NCBI GenBank assembly: GCA_018340805.1
Contig: JACMZG010000003.1
Span: 39,347-103,346, forward strand
Reading direction: 5' to 3'
Source of the DNA: Microvelia longipes
Taxonomy: Eukaryota > Arthropoda > Insecta > Hemiptera > Veliidae
DNA: 64,000 nt
Below, in pieces: positions 35,680 to 45,774 of the stretch. Position 1 is the stretch's first letter. Each line of letters begins with the position of its first letter. A model generated the notes under the pieces. The model searched no databases. It was not told the origin of the DNA and worked only from the letters and a program-made list of their open reading frames with translations. Made by a program: the position numbers and the translations under genes.

Positions 35680-35848
35680 CTCTTCCTTGGTAAACAGGGC
35701 AGAGTCAGGTGCTGGATTTCCCCACAGGGTGTCCCAGACACGTTCATTGGATAATAGAGTAGACAGAGCTTTAATGGCAGTTAATTTTATCATAGACAAT
35801 CGCAGTGTCATCCACTCTATGTCTAATAATCTTTCATTAATGGTCCAT
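35680..35848 (-). CDS. HERC1: HERC1 exon 12 (helical segment)
   Basis: 169 bp, phase 1 in, 0 out; acceptor attttttag, donor GTAAGG. It encodes RWTINERLLDIEWMTLRLSM, IKLTAIKALSTLLSNERVWD and TLWGNPAPDSALFTKEE. The LRLSMIKLTAIKALSTLL helix corresponds to the vertebrate HERC1 segment with the pattern QLSY-YLGAMKSLSALL. Confidence 0.9.
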
Positions 35849-36334
35849 CTAAAAAATTGATATAGAAAAGTTTTTTAAATAGAATCAAGGTGGAAATTGT
35901 TAGGAGCAATAAAAACATTTTGATTTTTTTGAGAGCCAATCATTTTTATCTCCCTGATTTTTATCTTTCTACCTTATTTTTACAAATAGGCTGTAAAATT
36001 TGATGAGATTTCTCAAAAAATGAGAGCAGAAATTTAATTTATCTGCTCACAGCAGCAAAATGAAGCAACACTGAACTAATTTTAGGCAGGAAAGAAGCGT
36101 TACATTGATCTGTTACTTCCACACAGTCAGCAGAAGGATCTGAGTATTTTCCCTGCATAGGGATTAAAAGTTAGTTAACTTTTAACTTTAAAAAAAAACT
36201 TATGTTATAATTCTTCTTCATTTTTGAATGTTTTAGACATGAATATGCCCCAATGACTAGGGGGCGAAATATAGTTTAGTATATGGAGTAAGGAGTGTTT
36301 TTTATATGTATTCCCTATACAACACAAAAAAAAC

Positions 36335-36480
36335 AAAAAAAACAATACATTAAAAAAAGTAACAAAAAGAAAAAAAAAAATAAAAACAAAAGGAAAAAAC
36401 AAAACATAAAAAAAAACAACAAAAAAAAACAAAAAAAGAAAAAAAAAAAAAAAAAAAAAAAAAATAAAAAAAAAAAACAC
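36335..36480. repeat. A-rich low-complexity tract
   Basis: Almost only A with scattered C, G and T. Lysine- and phenylalanine-rich frames across it are artefacts. Confidence 0.95.
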
Positions 36481-37116
36481 ACACATACATTATTAAAAGT
36501 TAGGTCTAAATACATGGATCTTTCTTAATACCCATTGTTACTTTCTCTGCCTAAGGTCCAGAAAGTAGCAAAACTACCTGTTGAAACTATTCAGAAAATA
36601 CGAGTTTATAAACTATATCGCTGATTAGGTATAATATTTGATAAAAAGGCATGGTCTTATTTTCTAATAAATCAAATAATTGCTAATAAGATCTTTAATT
36701 TGTTAATATTAAAGAATATAAAACCAAAATTATTTCTATACTCCTTGCCCTATATCTTTCTACATGGTCACGTTACTAAAAATCATCTGGAAGGGAGAAA
36801 ATGCAACGCTGGTAACACAGTAAAAGAGAAGAAAAAAGTTCCTACTGCTGCAATGGGGGCGAGGTGTAGGTGGGGGTACGCTACATTATTTCACCCATCC
36901 CACGGCACTTCTTTTCTTATCTCTTCTATTCAAAACAAACAATTTTTTACCTAAATTTTTATTCTTTTTTTTCTTTAAACAGTGTCTCTTCTGATATTGG
37001 TATTCAGCATAGCATTCTTGCATACTCAATATGAATTTATAATTATTCATTTAACTTCCACCCGGAAAAACTACAATTAATAATTATTATAATATAACAA
37101 TAACTGTATTGAAGGA

Positions 37117-37311
37117 TATCCTTAGAGTGAGCGTGAATGGAGTCCATTATAATAATGAAAGAAAAGAAGTCTCTCCACAAATTCTTTGGTGTTTTACTTA
37201 TTTTATTTGCTTGTTTGTTAGGTTTTGCACTGATGATGGCCTCTAGTTAGGTTGAAAGCGCTTTGCCAATTAAGTTTTATTTTGTGGAGAGACTTCTTTT
37301 CTTTCATTATT
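37117..37311 (+). mobile_element. hammerhead-bearing retroelement, short form, perfect 12-bp TSD
   Basis: 195 bp, starting TATCCTTAGAGTGAG and ending CTTTCATTATT, flanked by TGTATTGAAGGA on both sides (37105-37116, 37312-37323). It contains CTGATGA (37230-37236), stem II, GAAA (37254-37257), palindromic AGCGCT and a 3-bp stem I (GCA/TGC). An inverted GAAGTCTCTCCACAAA remnant near its start shows it derives from the palindromic long form seen at 59902-60448. Confidence 0.85.
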
Positions 37312-37467
37312 TGTATTGAAGGAGAGGCAGAGGAGAAAGTCTGATATCAATTTTTTACTAATCTAAAAATCTTCATGGCAGCCACCTTTATACTGACAAT
37401 AAATGAAAGACATTTATCTTTTGTAACATAACATTCCTAATAAGTTTAATAAACATTACAAAATTTC

Positions 37468-37753
37468 AAAGTTTCTTTTTGTGGACTAATAAAAAAATAT
37501 ATAAAAAAACAGATTAATTACACAAAAGTCCTATATTTTTATTTATTTTATTTTTATTTTATTTTTTATTTTATATTTTTTCACTTTGGTACACAAAACC
37601 ATACCAAGGTGCAATACGAAGTAGTTTGTAAATTTGTATTTTTATTTTATATTTGTTAAACTCTGATGATGACTAATTTTTAGTCGAAAGCTTAGTTATT
37701 ATTATATATTAAAAAATATAGGACTTTTGTGTAATTAATCTGTTTTTATTTAT
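37468..37753 (+). mobile_element. second hammerhead-bearing element, perfect 13-bp TSD
   Basis: Flanked by ATTACAAAATTTC at 37455-37467 and 37754-37766. Inner inverted segments (CAGATTAATTACACAAAAGT and its complement) mark the two sides. The core is CTGATGA (37663-37669), T, perfect 5-bp stem II GACTA/TAGTC, GAAA (37686-37689), then GCTTAG. It is unrelated in sequence to the element at 37117-37311 apart from this core. Confidence 0.75.
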
Positions 37754-38635
37754 ATTACAAAATTTCGTCTTGATATTAATTTGTTATTTCTTTTCTTTTT
37801 ATGTCGTTTACTGTTATATTTTTCAATGAATCAGGACACGTTGGTTTAGAGCATGCCCATCAGAAGTTAGCACTATGGTTATTCTGTGATGTCACCCAAG
37901 TACCTGTAGGTATTTTTTCTTTCCAAAGTTGCACGCCTGATGTTTCTATTAAAAAGCTGTTTTTTCATGTAGAAAGATATAGAGTGAGGAGTATAATTGT
38001 AGATCTTTAAAACTTTAAATAATAAACAGCTGATCAAATTACAATTGTTTTGATTTTTGTTTTGGTCAAGGTCAGTTCCCTTCATACTTAATTATCACCT
38101 TTATTTTGTTAACATTTAATTGTGATTACCTAAATTTGTTTATCTATAAACACGCAATTATGATGAATTATATAGTAGATGACATTGACGATCTTTTAGA
38201 TAACACCCCAGCCTAACCACATCATAGACATAGCTTCAAGGAGCAAAGCGTGTTTTTATAACGCTTTTTGAAAATTAAAATATATGACGAGCAGATAAAA
38301 TATTATATGCAAAAAGCAGGAAAGCAAAAACATTACTGACAAAATATGACATTGCCTGCCTCGGGAGTCAAAATTTAAATTACCTGTCTCAGCTTCACCT
38401 CTGCAGTTAATTTCTATAGCTTACCCTCACTTTTGGCTTGGCAGACAATTTTTTACACTTGTCAGCAAAATTCCTCTTTCCTGCCTAGTTACATAAATAA
38501 GTATTTTTTATCCTCATAGATAAAAACTATGCTACCACCTTTCTTTCAAAAAATATACTAAACCTCAATACATTTGTGTATGGCATCAAAAAAGCAAAAT
38601 CATGGAGGTAGGTAACACCCCATTGGTTTACATAC

Positions 38636-38859
38636 CTTGCTGACAGTTGATCTTTAATTGAAATGGGATTTGGTTTTTGAATATTGTCAGCTCCTCTACG
38701 AGTAACTTCTCCTAATATGCTATAAACGATTTGATTAGATAGAGTTTCAACTGAACTTGTAAAGGAATCTTGATTATTCATCTCGTAAAACATTAAGTCA
38801 TTCGTGTCTGACATAGTTTCTCTTTCAGAATCAGAAAGTTTACATTCTGGTATGTTTAA
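38636..38859 (-). CDS. HERC1: HERC1 exon 11 (acidic/variable linker)
   Basis: 224 bp, phase 0 in, 2 out; acceptor cttattttcag, donor GTATGT. It encodes LNIPECKLSDSERETMSDTN, DLMFYEMNNQDSFTSSVE, TLSNQIVYSILGEVTRRG and ADNIQKPNPISIKDQLSA. TSSVETLSNQIVYSILG aligns loosely with the helical stretch that follows the VIGGVD block in HERC1. Its start frame does not fit exon 10 directly (it would give an immediate stop). Confidence 0.82.
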
Positions 38860-39089
38860 CTGAAAATAAGAAAAATAAAGTTAGCTTGAAGTAGACGTAT
38901 CTACAGTTTATAATTGTCTATTGTTACCATGCTAATTTTTAAACTTTAATCTGTACTGGGTGAACTAATTAGAAGGGGGTCACATGGCTCTAGAGCACCG
39001 ATGAGACAGTCACTAACTAGAACTAGAACTAGGGGTATTGTAACTAGAAAGTTACAATACGATTACATGAATACTAAATTTCTTATAAT

Positions 39090-39591
39090 TGCAACATTGT
39101 TGCTGGTTTCCTTTATCAAATTACCTTTTCCTTTTCCCGTTTCCTTATTTTAACCTTCCTATCCTAATCCTGCCTTCCAATCTCAGTTTCGTCCATTAAT
39201 CTGGGGCAGTGAGGGCGTTTTGTAGCTTCGAAACGCCGCGCTGACTCAGCTTTTTGGGGGATTCTGTTGAAAGGTTGGCCATCCTGCGCCGTGGTACCCC
39301 CGCCAACCGCCAAATTTTCCCTCAGTCTGGTTCCCGGCGTCTCCCGTTCCTGTCTCTCTACTTCCGTTATCATTTTATTAGGTATTTATTACTTTTCCTT
39401 CCTTCTTAATCTCTTAATTCGTAAATTATTAACTTCTCTCCATACTTTTCATTAAGCTTTATTTATTTCGTTGATCAAAGCTGGCTTTCGCCGCCGAGAT
39501 CGTCTCTCACACGACCGGCCGCATATCCTTGCCCTTTCCTTTCAGTTTATGATTTTATCGTGGTCCCGTGGCCTGGCATTTAATGCTTGCA
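39090..39591 (+). mobile_element. LTR (5' LTR of a retrotransposon)
   Basis: Starts TGCAACATTGTTGCTGG and ends GCTTGCA, directly followed by a primer-binding site. Shared landmarks (TGCAAC start, TTGATCAAAGCTGGCTTT, C/T-rich stretches) link it to the solo LTR at 57997-58465 in reverse orientation. The internal region is lost in the N gap. Confidence 0.7.
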
Positions 39592-39649
39592 TGGTAGCAG
39601 AGCGTGGTTTCGATCCACGGACCTCTGGGTTATGGGCCCAGCACGCTTC
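39592..39649 (+). other. extended primer-binding site complementary to initiator tRNA-Met
   Basis: TGGTAGCAGAGCGTGGTTTC and following bases through GGGTTATGGGCCCAGCACGC complement about 58 nt of eukaryotic initiator tRNA-Met, including the CAU anticodon loop and the CCA end (TGG). Priming sites are normally 12-18 nt. The 5' quarter of a tRNA is absent, so it is not an intact tRNA gene. Confidence 0.7.
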
Positions 39650-39688
39650 TCTGACATGGGTTATGGGCTAATCTCTGACCGTGGTCCA

Positions 39689-40568
39689 NNNNNNNNNNNN
39701 NNNNNNNNNNNNNNNNNNNNNNNNNNNNNNNNNNNNNNNNNNNNNNNNNNNNNNNNNNNNNNNNNNNNNNNNNNNNNNNNNNNNNNNNNNNNNNNNNNNN
39801 NNNNNNNNNNNNNNNNNNNNNNNNNNNNNNNNNNNNNNNNNNNNNNNNNNNNNNNNNNNNNNNNNNNNNNNNNNNNNNNNNNNNNNNNNNNNNNNNNNNN
39901 NNNNNNNNNNNNNNNNNNNNNNNNNNNNNNNNNNNNNNNNNNNNNNNNNNNNNNNNNNNNNNNNNNNNNNNNNNNNNNNNNNNNNNNNNNNNNNNNNNNN
40001 NNNNNNNNNNNNNNNNNNNNNNNNNNNNNNNNNNNNNNNNNNNNNNNNNNNNNNNNNNNNNNNNNNNNNNNNNNNNNNNNNNNNNNNNNNNNNNNNNNNN
40101 NNNNNNNNNNNNNNNNNNNNNNNNNNNNNNNNNNNNNNNNNNNNNNNNNNNNNNNNNNNNNNNNNNNNNNNNNNNNNNNNNNNNNNNNNNNNNNNNNNNN
40201 NNNNNNNNNNNNNNNNNNNNNNNNNNNNNNNNNNNNNNNNNNNNNNNNNNNNNNNNNNNNNNNNNNNNNNNNNNNNNNNNNNNNNNNNNNNNNNNNNNNN
40301 NNNNNNNNNNNNNNNNNNNNNNNNNNNNNNNNNNNNNNNNNNNNNNNNNNNNNNNNNNNNNNNNNNNNNNNNNNNNNNNNNNNNNNNNNNNNNNNNNNNN
40401 NNNNNNNNNNNNNNNNNNNNNNNNNNNNNNNNNNNNNNNNNNNNNNNNNNNNNNNNNNNNNNNNNNNNNNNNNNNNNNNNNNNNNNNNNNNNNNNNNNNN
40501 NNNNNNNNNNNNNNNNNNNNNNNNNNNNNNNNNNNNNNNNNNNNNNNNNNNNNNNNNNNNNNNNNNNN
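39689..40568. other. assembly gap (880 N)
   Basis: Run of 880 n. It follows an LTR and primer-binding site, and it precedes the right part of a TIR element whose other copy is at 19207-19825. It lies in the intron where one HERC1 exon is missing by phase, so it may hide both the LTR-element body and that exon. Open frames read across the n-run are artefacts. Confidence 0.99.
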
Positions 40569-40826
40569 TTTATATTTTTATAACATTTTATGAAAATTAT
40601 ACCTTTAACATAATTAATACAATTTTTAACATTGATAAAGAACCTTTTAAATAATTTTAATCTTGGAATTAAAGAAATACTTATTTCATATATAGGGTAC
40701 AAGGTGAAAACGACCTGCCACTAGCGGAGAAGGGTGAACTTAGGGCAGGTCATCTAAAGCAGCTTATTTCGGGGGAGTTAGACCACTGTGTCCGCGCCCC
40801 CATGTATGAATTTCTACATCACTTTA
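40569..40826. mobile_element. right part of hAT-like TIR element, copy 2
   Basis: Matches the right part of 19207-19825 (CCTGCCACTAGCGGAGAA, AGGGCAGGTC, TTATTTCGGGGGAGTTA) and ends CTACATCACTTTA. The left part is missing into the N gap. Confidence 0.88.
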
Positions 40827-41202
40827 ATTTTAATCAAACTATTTACTTTTCTCTCTGTAGATACAGACTCCTCTTTTTTAATAATTACATTATTATTATA
40901 AGATGTTGAGTAATTCAATACCTTATTAACTATTTAGTAATTAAATTATTTAGAATACTTAATAATGACATTCAATTTGCCAAGCTACTATTTATTTAAA
41001 AGAAAAAACAAAAAAACATCAAAGTTGAAAATGAAATTTTATATGCATCTATGCCTATATATATCCATCTATACCTTTTTAAAGACTTGAAAGTGAGCTC
41101 AAAGTAATACAAGCTTTTAATTAGCTAGCCAATTATAAACACAATATATTGATTTATTACTATTAATATTATATTAGTAAATAATAAAAAAAAATTACTT
41201 AC

Positions 41203-41366
41203 GAGACAGAATTATCAGGAGAAGCCCACATAACTTTTACAGTATACATTCCTTGCTTCAGAGTACCGAGGACAACTGCTTTCTTGCCGCTAGGTTTATG
41301 AACACAAGTACCACCAACTCTAAGGCCTTGATCAACACCGCCTATCACAGCTAACGCACCCCATAC
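41203..41366 (-). CDS. HERC1: HERC1 exon 10 (ALAVIGGVD block)
   Basis: 164 bp, phase 0 in, 2 out; acceptor atattttag, donor GTAAGT. It encodes VWGALAVIGGVDQGLRVGGT, CVHKPSGKKAVVLGTLKQGM and YTVKVMWASPDNSVS. The ALAVIGGVD-GLRVGG-CVHK segment is strongly conserved in HERC1. The exon ends after two codon bases, and the next visible exon (38636-38859) needs phase 0. An exon of length 3n+1 must therefore be missing in between. Confidence 0.94.
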
Positions 41367-41685
41367 CTAAAATATATGTATTAATTTTTAAAAATTATAC
41401 GTATAAAACTTGCATCTAAAATATTTAAAATTAAGAGAACGAAATATATACATAATATTTTGTTAGAGTATTTGCAATATAGTTTTTAATGCTTTATTAT
41501 ATAGTATGTTAAATAAAATAACACATTGTCAAATATAAAAAAAAGAAGCCTTTGGCATTTTGGCTGCCATAGGCGTTGTCCTATTTCAATTTGTCATATT
41601 GCTGGCACATGAATAGGCATATTTGTTATATGTGTGGCATACTGCCACAAATAATCAATTTTCAAACGCATTACGCATTATGTTA

Positions 41686-41766
41686 TGTCATATTTCAATT
41701 TCACGTTATGTCATATTTCAACATCACGTTATGTCTTATTTCAACATCATGTTATGTCATATTTCA
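41686..41766. repeat. 22-bp tandem repeat
   Basis: Four to five units of TTATGTCATATTTCAACATC plus acg. Short frames here are repeat artefacts. Confidence 0.85.
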
Positions 41767-42324
41767 TAAACAATAAGGTTTGGGACATTAACAAGGTTGA
41801 CTTTTGTAATAAGTTTAATTTCAATCTGAAAAAGAATTCAAAAGTTATTGTGTCCAGTAGAAAAATCTAGGACCCCCCATGACCCCATAAGATAATACCC
41901 CCCCCCCCTACCCTCCTAGATAATTTTTTCTTTGTGAAAAAATGTGATTTGTGAAATGTGACACATTTTGTACTACTTCAATTTTTTTTTGCAAATGTAC
42001 CATAAATTACGAAGAGAAAACATAGTCTGCCTATCCAGAGTGGAGCCATATGATTGCTCCTGCTCAAAATTTGTTCAGTTTTCTTTGAATAAGCGCATCC
42101 CAGTGGGAAGCACAGGGAACATTTTTTAAAGCTGACACAATTTTCAATAAAGGGAGTGTTTAATCATATAAATCGAATAACTAAAGTTAATGTAAATGTA
42201 AAGTAATGTTATATAAAGGTCCTAGTTTTTATAATACTTTACCCCAATCCATTAAATCAACAAAAAATATAAAAAAAATTAAAAAAATTGAATGCTCACT
42301 TACATGAATCATTAGCTACATAGT

Positions 42325-42480
42325 ATATTTTTGATTATTCATTTCTATCTCTATCTCTTTCTCACTCTCTAGCTCCTTTAACACTTTCTTCTCTCTCTCT
42401 CTTTCGCTCTTCACTATATCTCTCTTTCTTACTATATACATCACTCTCTCTCCTGATTACCTTTCCCTTTCCCCCCGCCT
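42325..42480. repeat. pyrimidine-rich (CT)n tract
   Basis: CTCTCTCT/TCTTTC-rich strand asymmetry; on the HERC1-sense strand it is purine-rich. No other feature is seen nearby. Confidence 0.8.
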
Positions 42481-43019
42481 TATTATTATTATTCAACCTT
42501 AATTATATATTATATCTTGTTCTCATTTTATTATTAATAATATTATAACATTTATTATATTCTAATTATTAACTTTTTTAATATTTTAAATGCAATTGTC
42601 TTTTCTTGTTAAATTGATTAATTTTTTATAAATATTTATTTATATTTATTTTATTATTTTAAATAAGAAAACTTATAATCATACAAATGTTTGTACGGCA
42701 ACGTAAGCGGAGCCCTCGCACAGGTTACACCTTGAAGGCTCTTACATAAAAAAAAATAATATGATTGTGTTAAAAAAAAATTAATTATGTATAAATAAAT
42801 AAATTTATTATTATTATTATTATAATGGCCTAAAAACACCAAAAAATGTTTAATTTATGCTGAGTAGTGAATTTCTTTGAAAAAATATTGTTTTTTTTTG
42901 CATTTTGTTGGCCATTAAACAAATGGAATAACTTTAGTTGTTGTAATCAGATTTTGATAATTAAATACTTGTTTTTATAGGACATTTTATTAGCTTGTAA
43001 AATTATAAAATGTTCTCTT

Positions 43020-44290
43020 AATGTTTTGCAGTCCAATTTAAGGTATATTTTAGCTCTTTGAGTCAAATTTAAGGTATATTTTAGCTTTGAAAAATTTATA
43101 AAATGTTCTCTTCATGTTTTGCAGTCACATTTAAGGTATAAGCTTTGAAAATTTGTTCTCTCATGTTTTGCATCATAATTTAAGGTATATTTTAGCTTTG
43201 AAAAAATTTATAAAGTATGTTTTTCAATTTAAGCTTTGAGTAATGGGTAAGCTTTGAAAAATTTAGCTTTCATGTTTTGCAGTCATAATTTAAGTATTTT
43301 TAGCTTTGAAAATTTATAAAATGTTCTCTTCATGTTGCAGTCATAATTTAAAGTATATTTTAGCTTTGAAAAATTTATAAAATGTTCTCTCATTTTTGCA
43401 GTCACAATTTAAGGTATATTTTAGCTTTGAAAAAATTTATAAAAATGTTCTCTCATGTTTTGCAGTCACAATTTAAAGGTATAATTTAGCTTGAAAAATT
43501 TATAAAATGTTCTCTCATGTTTTGCAGTCATAATTTAAGTATATTTAGCTTTGAAAAATTTATAAAATGTTCTCTTTCATGTTTTGCAGTCAAATTTAAA
43601 GTATATTTTAGCTTTGAAAATTTATAAAATGTTCTCTTCATGTTTTGCAGTCACAATTTAAGGTTATTTTAGCTTTGAAAAATTTATTAAAATGTTCTCT
43701 TCATGTTTTGCAGTCATAATTTAAGGTATATTTTAGCTTTGAAAAATTTATAAAATGTTCTCTTCATGTTTTGCAGTCATAATTTAAAGTATATTTTAGC
43801 TTTGAAAAATTTATAAAATGTTCTCTTCATGTTTTGCAGTCACAATTTAAGGTATATTTTAGCTTTGAAAAATTTATAAAATGTTCTCTCCATGTTTGCA
43901 GTCACAATTTAAGGTAATTTTTAGCTTTTTATAATGTTCTTCATGTTTTGCAGTCACAATTTAAGGTATATTTTAGCTTTGAAAAATTTATAAAATGTTC
44001 TCTTCATGTTTTGCAGTCACAATTAAGGTAATTTTAGCTTTGAAAAATTTATAAATGTTCTCTTCATGTTTTGCAGTCATAATTTAAGGTATATTTTAGC
44101 TTTGAAAAATTTATAAAATGTTCTCTTCATGTTTTGCAGTCATAATTTAAAGTATATTTTAGCTTTGTAAAATTTATAAAATGTTCTCTTCATGTTTTGC
44201 AGTCATAATTTAAAGTATATTTTATTAGCTTTGTAAAATTTATAAAATGTTCTCTTCATGTTTTGCAGCCATAATTTAAGGTATATTTTC
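43020..44290. repeat. 63-bp minisatellite, about 20 units
   Basis: The unit is TTTTAGCTTTGAAAAATTTA, TAAAATGTTCTCTTCATGTT, TTGCAGTCATAATTTAAGGT and ata, with many single-base indels. It lies in the intron between exons 9 and 10. On the plus strand each unit contains TTTTGCAG and AAGGTATAT, which resemble splice sites. Confidence 0.96.
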
Positions 44291-44632
44291 AGAAAAAATT
44301 GGTTTGAAGTAGTACAAAATGAGTCACATTTTTCAGGCCTGGCTACGCATTTTTTGGACTACAAGACTTTAAGTTTGATTTTTGTAGAAAATTTCACCTC
44401 TCTAGCATAAATACACTGGGAACTATCATGATAACAGACACACAACTTTGTGAAAGCCACTCAGAAGGTCTTAAAAACACCTAAAAGGAAAAATTTAGGT
44501 TAAATCGAATTTGGGGGTTTTTGGTACATAAATTCAAAAATGCAAATACTCAATAGTACCTATTAATTTCTGTTAATTATTTATATTTGGTAAAACTTAA
44601 AGGTATCAAATAATAAATAGTACAAAACAAAC

Positions 44633-44739
44633 CTCTTTACAGAGTTGGTCAATGCACAGAGAAACATCTTCAGGTTCTGATTCAACATTGAGAGAAAAAG
44701 GATTTTCATCACTTGTATCATCCAACGGCACTATGGAAT
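44633..44739 (-). CDS. HERC1: HERC1 exon 9 (linker leading to the VIGGVD block)
   Basis: 107 bp, phase 2 in, 0 out; acceptor ttttggcag, donor GTTTGT. It encodes SIVPLDDTSDENPFSLNVES then EPEDVSLCIDQLCKE. The C-terminal CIDQLCKE leads directly into VWGALAVIGG of exon 10, as in other HERC1 proteins. A DNA transposon (44763-45301) ends only about 22 nt upstream of the acceptor, so the branch point is probably transposon-derived. Confidence 0.87.
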
Positions 44740-44762
44740 CTGCCAAAATAATCAGAAATAAT

Positions 44763-45301
44763 CTTAGAATAATACTATATATAGAAGGAGCACTACTGAT
44801 AACACGAAAGGCGGTTTTCACTGGTGCACTTAAGTAATGCTGCCAACCTAACAATATACAATTTTCTTATAAAAAAGTTGGCAATACTTCCGGTTGCTGA
44901 ATTATTATGTTCTATTATTAATTAATGATTGTTTATTCATAAAATACTAATATAAATATCGGTGCATTACAATATTTAAAGCATTTTAAATTGTAGTTTA
45001 ACGTATTTATTAAAATTATATTAAAAGTAGTCCTCGTCAACTAAATGTAGATTCTTGTATTCCGCCACCCTTTTGCCATCTAAGACCAGTTTTATTAAAT
45101 ACTCAGCAGGAGTTTTAAGTTATAATATTTGTTCTTTACAATCTTTCTTCATTAATAGATATTTATGACATATATTTAAAATAATGTTTTGTTGTCAGGT
45201 TGGCAGCATTACTTAAATGCACCAGTCAACCGGCTTTTGTGTTATCAGTGGAATTACATTGTGTTCACGTCCTGTGCTCCTTCTATATATATTTAATCTT
45301 A
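44763..45301. mobile_element. non-autonomous TIR transposon (MITE), copy 2
   Basis: Same family as 3877-4412. Starts CTTAGAATAATACTATATAT; the right end is eroded by an (AT)n tract at 45300-45350. It lies 22 nt upstream of the exon 9 acceptor in the HERC1 sense. Confidence 0.88.
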
Positions 45302-45312
45302 CATATATATAT

Positions 45313-45350
<38 letters not shown>
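45300..45350. repeat. (AT)n microsatellite
   Basis: AT tract grown from the TATATATA near the MITE right end. Confidence 0.9.
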
Positions 45351-45353
<3 letters not shown>

Positions 45354-45633
45354 GTAAGATTTTATGACCAGGATGAACAAAAGACTTTCTATATGCTTAA
45401 AGTAATAGAGTTAAGTAGTCAAGTTTTATAGTATATAACCAGACCAGTAAAACACGCTGTTATAATTAGTTAGTCGACAGTGTGAAAAAATAATGCGAGG
45501 GAGCCAATAAGGCTAATTCTGGATGTTAAACCACGAACACAACTTCACATTAAGTCAACCTCATTAATTCCTGGTACCCTGTCAACTGATTATAAAAGTG
45601 TGTAATACTATAATGCATGTCAAACATATTTAC

Positions 45634-45727
45634 CTAAAATACTAATGGGGTCGTGAGAGTCAGTGAGAGGTGTCCTCGGCATCAAGTCTTTAGATTTATT
45701 CAACTTTTCATAAAGCACATCATTCAC
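45634..45727 (-). CDS. HERC1: HERC1 exon 8 (linker)
   Basis: 94 bp, phase 0 in, 1 out; acceptor ttactag, donor GTAAAT. It encodes VNDVLYEKLNKSKDLMPR then TPLTDSHDPISIL, a charged and poorly conserved linker. It is placed here by splice sites and phase continuity (exon 7 ends WTSQ; exon 9 begins SIVPLDD). The large minisatellite of 45775-48112 begins about 50 bp upstream of its acceptor. Confidence 0.78.
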
Positions 45728-45774
45728 CTAGTAAATAAATACATAAAAAATAATATTAGTGTTACTTTCAAAGG

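Noticed and set aside
36050..36170. Possible extra HERC1 exon
   Set aside because: The stretch is less AT-rich, but exons 11 and 12 already join in phase and no proper AG/GT-bordered frame is found.
36205..36528. Poly-Lys and poly-Phe frames
   Set aside because: Low-complexity A-rich tract read on both strands.
37801..38010. 69-codon frame with HVGLEHAHQKLALWLFCDV
   Set aside because: No family recognised, no splice sites or promoter, and the opposite frame is equally open; left uncalled.
39592..39649. Initiator tRNA-Met gene
   Set aside because: The 5' quarter is absent and the CCA end is encoded next to an LTR end, so it is better read as an extended primer-binding site.
39587..40702. 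Long open frames of 300-355 codons
   Set aside because: They run through the 880-N gap and are made almost entirely of unknown residues.
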